DNA of 12,763 nt from Thermoflexales bacterium (GCA_030834835.1 JAUQXD010000555.1:1-12763); one strand, 5' to 3'. Positions 5,839-12,299 are shown, numbered from the stretch's first letter. Notes: generated by a model from the letters alone, not told the origin. Numbers and translations are program-made.

Positions 5839-7110
5839 TTAGGCATATCGATGCTGGAAGCGGCGCACGCCCAGCGTAAAGAACACCGCGCCGATGGCGA
5901 GCACCACCAGCACGATGGGCAGCACATCGCTCAACGTGCCGCCCTTCAGTGTTACGTCCCACGCTTTCAGCACCCAACCCTGCGGTGTGATCAAGTTGAT
6001 GGTCTTGAACGCATCCGGCATCGGCACGGCCACGGTGAACAGCCCGCCCAGCATCCCGGCGGCCGTCAGTGCGCCGCCCAGCACCATGCCGCTTTGTTTT
6101 TGATTCCTGACAAACGACATCAAGAAGAGGCCAAAGCCCGTCGCCGCGATGATCATCGCCAGCGCGACCAGCAGCGCCAGCAGCGGCTGTCCCCAATTGA
6201 TGTTGAACGCCAGCGCCGACGCGACTATCAGCACAACGGCTTGCACAATGCCCAGCACGAAGATGCCCACGAACTTGCCGCCCAGGATCGTCGCGCGCGA
6301 GGTGGGTGTGGTGAACAGCCGCGGCAGCGTGCCCTCTTCATCTTCACGCAAGATCGATTGCGCCGCGTAGGCCCCCGTGTAGAAGGCGAAGAAGATCAAC
6401 TGGCCGGCCATCACCCCGGCCAGCAGCACCGCGCCGAAGCCGCTCGATGAGGCCTGTTTCGCGTCGCCTTGAGGAGCACGCACGGTCAGCGCCGTGCCTT
6501 TACCTTCGCTCAAAGCCTGCCCCAACTGTTGCGACCACTGTCCGTACTGCATGGCGATGGCCTGAATCTGCTCGTTGCTCAACGTCTGACCCATCGATTG
6601 GAATTGATCGCCGACCGCGCCAATCGCAATCTTTGATCCGGCCACACCATCAACGATCTGGCTGATCACATCGCGGATGATGCTCGGCCCGATCGTGAGG
6701 GTGGGGTCCTGCACGATCACGATGCTGCTCTTGCCCACCGGCGAGAGTGCGACTTGAGTAAAATCGGCGGGGATGATCACGGCGACGCCCGCCTCGCGCC
6801 GATCGACGCTCGAGCGCGCCGCGGCTTCATCGGGCGCGATGGTGACGCTGAACCATTGACCAAAGTCGGGATCACTCATCGCGGTGACAATCAGTTCGCC
6901 GACGCTGAAACCGTTTGTGGCTTGATCGAGATTGGCGATCACGACTTTGACGGGCTGAATGCTGAAGCCGCCACTGCCGCCACTCAGCCCGCCAAACGCG
7001 AAGTAAATCAAGCCCGTAATCAGCAACGGCGCGACAAACATCATGCCGACGGCGAAGGCGCTGCGAAACGAGCGGGTAAGGTCTTTGAAGGCAATATCAA
7101 GAATTTTCAT
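5839..7110 (-). CDS. ABC-2 type exporter permease, first subunit
   Basis: The 423-residue integral membrane protein begins MKILDIAFKDLTRSF. A membrane helix (about 17-40) leads into a Gly-rich bend and an extracytoplasmic domain (about 50-220). Further helices follow at about 227-250, 277-302, 308-332, 342-362 and 395-414. The conserved ABC-2 coupling segment REDEEGTLPRLFTTPTSR spans 255-272. This is the ABC2_membrane_3 layout, the same fold and length class as the next gene but clearly diverged from it, so the pair probably forms a heterodimeric pore. The start at 7110 has GGAG eight bases upstream. An upstream in-frame start at 7179 would translate the spacer repeat and add 23 residues not expected in the family. 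The gap to the ATPase gene is 79 bases and holds a heptamer inverted repeat. Confidence 0.93.
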   Translation of the reverse strand: MKILDIAFKDLTRSFRSAFAVGMMFVAPLLITGLIYFAFGGLSGGSGGFSIQPVKVVIANLDQATNGFSVGELIVTAMSDPDFGQWFSVTIAPDEAAARSSVDRREAGVAVIIPADFTQVALSPVGKSSIVIVQDPTLTIGPSIIRDVISQIVDGVAGSKIAIGAVGDQFQSMGQTLSNEQIQAIAMQYGQWSQQLGQALSEGKGTALTVRAPQGDAKQASSSGFGAVLLAGVMAGQLIFFAFYTGAYAAQSILREDEEGTLPRLFTTPTSRATILGGKFVGIFVLGIVQAVVLIVASALAFNINWGQPLLALLVALAMIIAATGFGLFLMSFVRNQKQSGMVLGGALTAAGMLGGLFTVAVPMPDAFKTINLITPQGWVLKAWDVTLKGGTLSDVLPIVLVVLAIGAVFFTLGVRRFQHRYA

Positions 7111-7133
7111 GAGGTATGCTCCAATATGAAAAG

Positions 7134-7197
7134 TGATGACTGACGAGTGATGAGTGAAATGAACCTTTTCACTCGTCACTCATCACTCGTCAGTCTC
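7134..7197. repeat. Heptamer array forming a 20-bp perfect inverted repeat between ATPase and permease genes
   Basis: The left side has units TGATGAC, TGACGAG and TGATGAG (7134-7154) followed by TGAAATG. The right side has CACTCGT, CACTCAT and CACTCGT (7170-7190). Bases 7138-7157 are perfectly complementary to 7176-7195, leaving an 18-base loop. An alternative inner hairpin pairs GAGTGAAA (7152-7159) with TTTCACTC (7167-7174). The ATPase stop codon (7190-7192) lies inside the right arm. The hairpin would form in the transcript directly after the ATPase coding region. Confidence 0.85.
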
Positions 7198-8134
7198 TTA
7201 ACGCTCTGCCCGTCAAATGCAGAAACACCGCTTCCAGATTCGGCTCGTGAATCTCCACCGACGTGATGCGCGCGTGCGATCGGGCGGCGGCTTCGAATAA
7301 TCGGGGTAGCACCACATTGCTGTCATCCACCAGCAAGATCAGCGTGCCGTCCTGCCGATCGGCTTTGCGCACGCCTTCGACGTTGCGCAGCGATTCAATG
7401 ATCGGGTCGGCTTCGGTGTTGAGGGTCAGCACTAATCGATCGAGTTGGCCGACCAGCTTGATGAGTTCGTCGTGCGTCCCGCACGCGATGACTTTGCCCT
7501 GATCCATAATGGCGATGTGGTGCGACAACTCGGCCGCTTCTTCCATATAGTGCGTCGTGTACAGCACCGTCATGCCCTGCCGATTGAGTTCCTTCACGTT
7601 ATCCAGGATGTGGCGGCGGCTCTGCGGATCGATGCCCACGGTCGGCTCGTCCATGATGACGACCTGCGGTTTGTGCAGCAGCGCCACGCCGATGTTGACC
7701 CGGCGCTTCATGCCGCCGCTGAACGTGCCCACGCGTCCCTTCTGGCGATCCGTCAGGCCGATGATGTCCAGCACCTCATCCACGCGCTGCTTTAACTGCG
7801 CGCCGCGCAAGCCATACATCTTGCCCCAGAAGACGAGATTCTCGCGCGCCGACAGATCGGGATACAGCGCGATGTCCTGCGGCACGATGCCGAGTGCAGC
7901 CCGGGCCGCGTCGCCGTCCGAGCGGACGGAGTGACCCGCCACGCGCGCTTCGCCGTCGTCGGGTTGCAGCAGGCCGCTCAGCATGGAGATGGTCGTGCTC
8001 TTGCCCGCGCCGTTTGGCCCCAGCAGGCTAAAAATCTCGCCCGCCTGCACGGCGAAGTCCACGCCCTGCACGGCCTTCAATTCGCCAAAACTCTTCTTCA
8101 AGTTCTGCACTTCGATCGCGTAACCGTCGTTCAT
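7190..8134 (-). CDS. ABC exporter ATPase, DrrA/LnrL-like with C-terminal DUF4162-type domain
   Basis: This 314-residue cytoplasmic ATPase powers the two permeases downstream. Visible motifs are Walker A GPNGAGKST (39-47), Q-loop Q86 (IVPQD), signature FSGGM (138-142), Walker B VVIMDEP (158-164), D-loop GID (167-169) and switch histidine H195 (YTTHYMEE). The region after about residue 215 is the regulatory extension typical of drug, antibiotic and lipid exporter ATPases (VEGVRKADRQDG...EIHEPNLEAVFLHLTGRALRD). The start MNDGYAIEVQNL at 8134 has AGGAG six bases upstream; earlier in-frame codons give a basic, non-homologous extension. It is the first gene of a three-gene leftward operon, divergent from the histidine kinase at 8283. 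That arrangement implies control by that kinase and its regulator. Confidence 0.95.
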   Translation of the reverse strand: MNDGYAIEVQNLKKSFGELKAVQGVDFAVQAGEIFSLLGPNGAGKSTTISMLSGLLQPDDGEARVAGHSVRSDGDAARAALGIVPQDIALYPDLSARENLVFWGKMYGLRGAQLKQRVDEVLDIIGLTDRQKGRVGTFSGGMKRRVNIGVALLHKPQVVIMDEPTVGIDPQSRRHILDNVKELNRQGMTVLYTTHYMEEAAELSHHIAIMDQGKVIACGTHDELIKLVGQLDRLVLTLNTEADPIIESLRNVEGVRKADRQDGTLILLVDDSNVVLPRLFEAAARSHARITSVEIHEPNLEAVFLHLTGRALRD

Positions 8135-8162
8135 TGTCTGCTCCTGATTTGAGTCTGGTGTC

Positions 8163-8191
8163 AGTTTAGCCGAATCGTTCCGCCGCGTCAT
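8163..8191 (-). promoter_or_regulatory. Candidate promoter of the ABC exporter operon
   Basis: Minus strand: ATGACG (8191 to 8186; 4 of 6 to TTGACA) and TAAACT (8168 to 8163; 4 of 6 to TATAAT), separated by 17 bp. The predicted start near 8156 leaves a leader of about 22 bases that includes AGGAG. The weak boxes would fit an activator-dependent promoter. The inverted repeat at 8215-8230 would be centred about 66 bases upstream of this start. Confidence 0.35.
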
Positions 8192-8214
8192 CGTGCTTTT
8201 GGCGGAGACGGCAG

Positions 8215-8236
8215 TTGTCCGAACGGACAATGTCCG
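8215..8236. promoter_or_regulatory. Operator-like inverted repeat with third half-site in the divergent spacer
   Basis: TTGTCCG (8215-8221), AA, CGGACAA (8224-8230) form a perfect 7+7 palindrome. TGTCCG (8231-8236) follows at once and makes a second palindrome with CGGACA. NarL/FixJ-family regulators of this type often bind short inverted repeats upstream of their own genes and exporter targets. The regulator encoded at 9558 is the natural candidate. Binding itself is inferred. Confidence 0.5.
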
Positions 8237-8244
8237 CCCGAACG

Positions 8245-8273
8245 ATGCCAATCGTCGCCGGGCAAGGTATAAT
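8245..8273 (+). promoter_or_regulatory. Promoter of the histidine kinase gene, perfect TATAAT, probably leaderless
   Basis: TATAAT at 8268-8273 is preceded, at a 17-bp spacing, by ATGCCA (8245-8250, 4 of 6 to TTGACA). The expected start at about 8280 is only 2-3 bases from the ATG at 8283, and no purine-rich ribosome-binding site precedes that ATG. A leaderless transcript follows if this box is used. Confidence 0.5.
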
Positions 8274-8282
8274 GCCGTCATC

Positions 8283-9491
8283 ATGACGACGCGACCGCCG
8301 CTCCCGACCCCGCAAGAGGAAGACCGCCGCTTTCTGCGTCCGTTCTTCCTGCTGGTCGCCACCAGCCTGGCGCTCACCTATGCCTACACGGTGCTCGGTG
8401 TGCCGGAAATGCGTGAGCCGCTGCGCTTCGTCGTGTTCACCGTTCTGATCGGCGTTAGTGCCGTGCTGCACTGGCTGTTCATCTGGCAGCACATCTCCGA
8501 GCGCGCGCTGCTCCCGTATCTGATCGGGCAGGGTCTCTTAGTGTTTGCCCTCACCGTCGTCGGCCTCAATCTCAGTGTCGGCATTGGTCTGAGCATGATG
8601 ATGATCGGTGAGGCGCTGGGCGTTTTGGGGATCAACTGGCGTGGCCTGTTGGCGACGGCCTTATATCTGGCTGGAGCTGGCCTCGGCTTCGCCACGTTTC
8701 TTACTCCGACGCAAATTGTGTCATGGGTCATGCCCGCTATCCCCACCGTGGTTTTCGTGCTGCTCTTCGTTTGGATGTTTCGGCGGCAGGGCGAAGCCCG
8801 CGAGTCTGCCCAGAATTTAGCGCGTGAGTTGGATGCGGCTAATCGCCAACTCACCGAGTATGCCGCCCAAGTGGAAGACCTGACATTGGCGACCGAACGC
8901 CAACGCATGGCGCGCGAACTGCATGATACGCTCTCGCAAGGACTGGCGGGGCTGATCCTTCAATTAGAAGCCGTCGATTCGCACCTGTCACGCGGCCACG
9001 CCGATAAAGCCCAATCGATCGTGCAACAAGCGATGGATCGCGCCCGCACGACGTTAGCAGATGCACGCCGCGTCATCGACGATCTGCGCGCGACCGATCA
9101 GGCCCCGATCGATCTGGCGCGCGCGATCCGGGCCGAGGCCGATCGGTTCAGCGCGGCGAGCGGGCTGCCGTGCGAAGTTGAAGTGAGTGTGCCGATCGAG
9201 CTGCCCGTCGTCATCGGCGACAACGTGCTGCGGATGATCAGTGAGGCGTTGACGAATATCGCGCGGCATGCCAGAGCGTCCCGCGTTCAACTACAACTCC
9301 GATCGAGCGATCAAACGATCGAGTTGTTGATCCGAGACGATGGCTGCGGCTTTGATCCCGGCTTGATCGGCCAACCGGGCCACTATGGTTTGATCGGCTT
9401 GCAGGAACGCGTTCGTGCCCTGGGCGGCACGTTGAGCATCGATAGCCAATCGGGGCACGGCACGACGTTGAAAATGAATGTGCCATTGTAG
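8283..9491 (+). CDS. Membrane sensor histidine kinase, HisKA_3 family (DesK/LnrJ-like)
   Basis: The protein has 402 residues. The sensor half consists only of membrane segments, about 20-39, 47-68, 76-97, 99-117, 122-140 and 147-166, with very short loops, as in intramembrane-sensing kinases. A helical linker (168-205) leads to the HisKA_3 dimerisation domain, with phosphoacceptor H214 in RMARELHDTLSQGLAG. The HATPase domain shows the N-box EALTNIARHA (321-330, N325), G1 box RDDGCGFD (351-358), HYGLIGLQER (367-376) and GHGTTL (391-396). No HAMP domain is present. It should autophosphorylate and pass phosphate to the regulator encoded 66 bases downstream. The start at 8283 was preferred to 8193 because the longer version would include the TATAAT box and operator palindrome and would add a polar extension. 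Divergence from an ABC exporter suggests sensing of membrane stress or of an exporter substrate. Confidence 0.93.
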   Translation: MTTRPPLPTPQEEDRRFLRPFFLLVATSLALTYAYTVLGVPEMREPLRFVVFTVLIGVSAVLHWLFIWQHISERALLPYLIGQGLLVFALTVVGLNLSVGIGLSMMMIGEALGVLGINWRGLLATALYLAGAGLGFATFLTPTQIVSWVMPAIPTVVFVLLFVWMFRRQGEARESAQNLARELDAANRQLTEYAAQVEDLTLATERQRMARELHDTLSQGLAGLILQLEAVDSHLSRGHADKAQSIVQQAMDRARTTLADARRVIDDLRATDQAPIDLARAIRAEADRFSAASGLPCEVEVSVPIELPVVIGDNVLRMISEALTNIARHARASRVQLQLRSSDQTIELLIRDDGCGFDPGLIGQPGHYGLIGLQERVRALGGTLSIDSQSGHGTTLKMNVPL

Positions 9492-9539
9492 GGGCAGATC
9501 CATGTGTCTGCCCCCGGGCGAACACAGGTTCGCCCCTAC
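9488..9539. repeat. Bipartite palindromic element between kinase and regulator genes
   Basis: Two hairpins lie side by side. GGGGCAGA (9491-9498) pairs with TCTGCCCC (9507-9514) around an 8-base loop. GGGCGAAC (9516-9523) pairs with GTTCGCCC (9528-9535) around a 4-base loop. The outer ends GTAGGGGC (9488-9495) and GCCCCTAC (9532-9539) are also mutually complementary, so the whole 52-base element can close on itself. The kinase stop codon TAG (9489-9491) is part of its left end. It resembles dispersed REP-like elements between genes in Chloroflexota, as I recall them. Confidence 0.75.
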
Positions 9540-9543
9540 CAAC

Positions 9544-9549
9544 GATAAT
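9544..9549 (+). promoter_or_regulatory. Candidate -10 box directly before the response regulator
   Basis: GATAAT lies eight bases before the ATG at 9558, the same geometry as TATAAT before the kinase (nine bases). No ribosome-binding site is visible before this ATG. A -35 hexamer at 17 bp (AACACA, 9521-9526) is weak. This could be a separate leaderless promoter; alternatively the regulator is simply translated from the kinase transcript. Confidence 0.3.
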
Positions 9550-9557
9550 CGACCATC

Positions 9558-10226
9558 ATGTCAGAACCCATCCGAATCCTGATCGCCGATGATCACGAAG
9601 TGGTACGCGAAGGTCTGCGCCTGATCCTCGAGGCCGAGGATGACTTCGTTGTGGTCGGCGAGGCCGCCGACGGTCGCGAAGCGATCGATCTGGTGCGCGA
9701 TCTTCAGCCGCAGGTCGTGTTGATGGATCTACGCATGCCGGGCATGGATGGTCTGACGGCGATCAAGCAGTTGCGTCAGCAGTGGCCGGACATCAACATC
9801 GTGATCCTCACGACCTATAACGAAGACGCGTTGATGATGGAAGGACTGCGTTCCGGTGCGCGCAGTTACTTGCTCAAAGACACCAAACGGCAAGTGCTGT
9901 TTGATACGCTGCGGGCGGCGGCGCGCGGCGAAGCACTGCTGCGGCCCGACGTGATGGCGCGTGTGATCGGCCAATCGATCACCACACCCTCAACGGACAA
10001 ACCGGTTGAGGGCTTGAGCCTGACTGACCGCGAGCGTGAAGTGTTGATCGGCGTGGCGCGCGGCGAACGCAGCAAGGAAATCGCGGCGCGACTGGGCATC
10101 ACCGAGCGCACCGTCAAAGCCCATCTCGCCAGCATCTACAACAAATTCGGCGTCGATTCGCGCGCGGCGGCGATTGCGGTGGCCTCGCAGCGCGGGCTCA
10201 TCTCACAACACGACCTCAACGGTTAA
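9558..10226 (+). CDS. Response regulator, NarL/FixJ family (LnrK/DesR-like)
   Basis: The protein has 222 residues, typical for the family. The receiver domain (about 5-120) has acidic pocket D11/D12, phosphoacceptor D57 in VVLMDLRMPGMDG, the switch pair T85/T86 in VILTTYNED, and K107 in SYLLKD. A linker leads to a LuxR/GerE helix-turn-helix, about residues 154-210 (LTDREREVLIGVARGERSKEIAARLGITERTVKAHLASIYNKFGV). The kinase just upstream is its expected partner, and its likely targets are the divergent ABC operon and its own operon through the palindrome at 8215-8236. Such pairs usually overlap or are separated by a few bases; here a palindromic element adds 66 bases. The gene is followed by a decamer array and then a strong hairpin terminator. 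Confidence 0.95.
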   Translation: MSEPIRILIADDHEVVREGLRLILEAEDDFVVVGEAADGREAIDLVRDLQPQVVLMDLRMPGMDGLTAIKQLRQQWPDINIVILTTYNEDALMMEGLRSGARSYLLKDTKRQVLFDTLRAAARGEALLRPDVMARVIGQSITTPSTDKPVEGLSLTDREREVLIGVARGERSKEIAARLGITERTVKAHLASIYNKFGVDSRAAAIAVASQRGLISQHDLNG

Positions 10227-10234
10227 AAAACGAT

Positions 10235-10264
10235 CCGCGAATCTCCACGAATTAACACAAATGG
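10235..10264. repeat. 10-bp-period tandem repeat after the response regulator
   Basis: Three units are visible: CCGCGAATCT (10235-10244), CCACGAATTA (10245-10254) and ACACAAATGG (10255-10264). The pattern is (C/A)C(G/A)C(G/A)AAT plus two free bases. The third unit is decayed. It begins eight bases after the stop codon. Confidence 0.6.
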
Positions 10265-10282
10265 CATTCATTAAAAAACGGG

Positions 10283-10309
10283 CCGCCCGCTGATCCACTC
10301 AGCGGGCGG
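10283..10309. terminator. Strong bidirectional terminator hairpin between convergent genes
   Basis: CCGCCCGCTGA (10283-10293) pairs perfectly with TCAGCGGGCGG (10299-10309) around a 5-base loop. On the minus strand the stem is followed by GCCCGTTTTTTAA, a proper T-run, so it is best placed to end the lipoprotein transcript. On the plus strand only TTCGTT follows, so it is weaker for the response regulator. Confidence 0.8.
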
Positions 10310-10318
10310 TTCGTTGCT

Positions 10319-10347
10319 CCTAATCCCTGATCAACTGATCCCTGATC
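10319..10347. repeat. Heptamer array at the 3' end of the lipoprotein gene
   Basis: Plus-strand units are CCTAATC (10319-10325), CCTGATC (10326-10332), one extra A, ACTGATC (10334-10340) and CCTGATC (10341-10347). On the minus strand these are GATCAGG-type units starting one base after the TAG stop (10349-10351). Unit length is 7, as in the arrays at 5804 and 7134, but the sequence is different. Confidence 0.65.
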
Positions 10348-10348
10348 T

Positions 10349-12280
10349 CTACTTCCCCGGCCACGTCGGTGTGGTGAACTGCGGATTCGTTGTCACCCAG
10401 CAGTTGCCGATAGTGTCGTTGGCGCACAGCACGCGATACCACTGGCTGTCGGCGCTCATGCCCGTGACCATTGCGGTCTGTCCGCCAAAGATCGTGTTGA
10501 CGATGGTGTTGGTTGCGCCCGGCTCGCCGCCAAAGACGGGCACATCGGCGTTTGCGTACACGTAGCGCACACCCGTTTCCATCGCATTCGGCGCGATGGG
10601 CGTGCCCGGCGCAAGGTACGACTTCTGCGCCACGGCCGGATTGGTTGTGATCCAGCACGGCCCTACGATGTCGCCCACGCACAGCACTCGCCACCAACCG
10701 GCGTCAGTGCTGATGCCCGTCACCAGCAGCGTTTGCCCGGCCGCCATCAAGTTGACCTGGTTGCTCACGTCGCCGGGAACGCCCATGTAGATGGGCGCAT
10801 CCATCGCCAGGATGACGTGCTTCAGTTCGGCAAAGTAAGTGTATGGCGCGATCTGCGTTCCGCCGCCAGATACGCCTACGACGACCTGCGCGTACAGCGG
10901 CGTCTGCCCGTTGGCGCCCACGCCGATCAGCGTACCGCCATCGACGAACAACTTCCATTCACTGCGATAGACGCCGGGCACGGTCGGGGCCAGCAGCGAC
11001 ACCGAGAGATCGAGCGATTCACCTGGCCGCACGACGCGCGGCAGTTCGATCGGGGTGGGATCGCTGTTCAGGTTGCCGCCCACGAATTTGATCGCATGTA
11101 GCCGATAACCCGGTCCCCATGTGCAAGTGCCATCGTTGCGCACGCGCCACGTCTTGACGAAGGGCAAGCCCGCCGTCACGGGGCTGTTATCCGGGAACGT
11201 AATGTCGCCCAGGAACTTGACCTGATAGGTGCAGTTGCCATCGGTGGGCACCTGACCAGGCACGACGATCTGCACGTACAACGGCGTTTGACCACTCGCA
11301 CCGACCCCCAGCAGCGGGCCTTGCGCGATTTGCAACATCCATTCGCTGCGATAGGTGCCAGGATAGATCGGCGCGACCATCGGTACAGAGACATCGATCG
11401 TGCCGCCGGGCGGCACATCGCCGGGCAGGGGCACTTGATTCACGGCGGCGAACTGCGTACCGTTGGTAAACGTCAGCGCGTGCAGCGCGCGGCCTGGCCC
11501 CCACGTGCAGTTGCCGTCGTTGCGAATGCGCCAGATTTTGACGAAGGGCGCGCCCGCCGCGATGGGCTGGTTATCGGGTACACTCACATCGCCGGCAAAG
11601 CCCGCACGATAGACGCAGTTGCCGCCGGGGGTGGTGCTGACGGCCGGCAGGAATTGATAATCCCAGCCAAAGTTGACGTTGAATTTGTTTTCACCCGCGT
11701 TCAGGTTGACGCTCAGGCTTTGCGCGCCATCGACCACGGTCGGGTGCGTCCAGCGGCCTGGATACAGAAGCGCCGCGTTGGGATCGCGCGCGGGTTCGAT
11801 CGAGACGCAGTACGTGCCCGCCGTCAGGCCCGTAAACGAATACGAGAGATCCGTCGCGCTGGTGGTCGTTTCTTGAATGATCGCCGTCAACGGGCACGCG
11901 CCCGCCGCCAGCGAAACCTTGACGCCCCCGATCGAGGCTTCACCCGCATCGAGCAGGCCGTTGGCCCGGTACGTCCCATCGGGTTGTTGCACGCAGGCCG
12001 CAGTGGGTTGATCGGACGCGCACAGATCGTGAAACAGCCAGCCGTTGATCGAGCCGAGGGCGGGATCATTCGACATCGGTGGAACCGTGCTCACGATGGG
12101 CGGCACGGTGGCGGCCGGCGAGATCGCGGTAGGTGGCACAATGGTCGCGGGCGCGTCGGTTGGCAATGGCTGACCGGTTGCCGGAACCGGCGTTGAGACG
12201 GCGCCTGGTGTTGGCGAGCCGCAGGCGCTGATCATCAGCATCAGCAGCAACAAGGCCAGAGTAGTTTGTTTGGTAATCAT
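10349..12280 (-). CDS. Surface lipoprotein with two NBR1-like Ig domains and two SH3-like domains
   Basis: The protein has 643 residues. A lipoprotein signal peptide ends in the lipobox ISAC, with C20 the predicted lipidated residue. A Pro/Thr/Val-rich stalk (21-70) follows. Residues about 75-208 (GSINGWLFHDLC...GEASIGGVKVSL...YSFTGLTAGTYCVSIEP) look like an SdrD-B/prealbumin-type beta domain. Two NBR1-like Ig domains follow, at about 222-340 and 350-468. Both carry F-VK-WR-RNDG-CTWGPG and YRSEW...GVGA-GQTPLY, with cysteine pairs C222/C258 and C350/C386 at identical 36-residue spacing. Two SH3-like domains (about 486-548 and 571-633) each have W(W/Y)RVLC...G-CW, with C534/C542 and C619/C627. 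The cysteine spacings suggest four domain-stabilising disulfides, hence an extracytoplasmic protein. The start has GGAGG six bases upstream. Binding to cell-wall glycan or another surface polymer is inferred. It is divergent from the partial kinase at 12419. Confidence 0.88.
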   Translation of the reverse strand: MITKQTTLALLLLMLMISACGSPTPGAVSTPVPATGQPLPTDAPATIVPPTAISPAATVPPIVSTVPPMSNDPALGSINGWLFHDLCASDQPTAACVQQPDGTYRANGLLDAGEASIGGVKVSLAAGACPLTAIIQETTTSATDLSYSFTGLTAGTYCVSIEPARDPNAALLYPGRWTHPTVVDGAQSLSVNLNAGENKFNVNFGWDYQFLPAVSTTPGGNCVYRAGFAGDVSVPDNQPIAAGAPFVKIWRIRNDGNCTWGPGRALHALTFTNGTQFAAVNQVPLPGDVPPGGTIDVSVPMVAPIYPGTYRSEWMLQIAQGPLLGVGASGQTPLYVQIVVPGQVPTDGNCTYQVKFLGDITFPDNSPVTAGLPFVKTWRVRNDGTCTWGPGYRLHAIKFVGGNLNSDPTPIELPRVVRPGESLDLSVSLLAPTVPGVYRSEWKLFVDGGTLIGVGANGQTPLYAQVVVGVSGGGTQIAPYTYFAELKHVILAMDAPIYMGVPGDVSNQVNLMAAGQTLLVTGISTDAGWWRVLCVGDIVGPCWITTNPAVAQKSYLAPGTPIAPNAMETGVRYVYANADVPVFGGEPGATNTIVNTIFGGQTAMVTGMSADSQWYRVLCANDTIGNCWVTTNPQFTTPTWPGK

Positions 12281-12281
12281 G

Positions 12282-12299
12282 ATAGTCCTCCCCGACTAT
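12282..12299 (-). promoter_or_regulatory. Ribosome-binding site presented in a hairpin loop before the lipoprotein start
   Basis: On the minus strand ATAGTC and GACTAT pair across a 6-base loop GGGGAG, which is the core of the ribosome-binding site. The second arm ends two bases before the ATG. The stem is only 6 bp, so any effect on translation is speculative. Confidence 0.3.

Noticed and set aside
5804..6196. N-terminal extension of the second permease to 6196
   Set aside because: The extended part would read the heptamer array and the other gene's sequence out of frame. The family start is MRILDLALKD at 5803, matching its paralogue.
5782..6450. 222-residue open frame on the plus strand
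   Set aside because: It is antisense to the first permease. The histidine- and glutamine-rich composition comes from the complementary strand, and there is no ribosome-binding site.
7134..7197. Heptamer inverted repeat as insertion-sequence ends
   Set aside because: Only 18 bases separate the arms, there is no transposase, and no target duplication was seen.
8193..8282. Upstream ATG at 8193 for the membrane kinase
   Set aside because: It would place the palindrome and perfect TATAAT inside the coding region and add 30 polar residues unlike the family.
9544..9549. GATAAT as firm proof of a separate regulator promoter
   Set aside because: The -35 region is poor and the hexamer could be chance, so it is kept only as a low-confidence feature.
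11288..12196. 302-residue open frame on the plus strand
   Set aside because: It is antisense to the lipoprotein, with an Arg-rich composition and no recognisable domain. The opposite strand has clear Ig and lipobox evidence.
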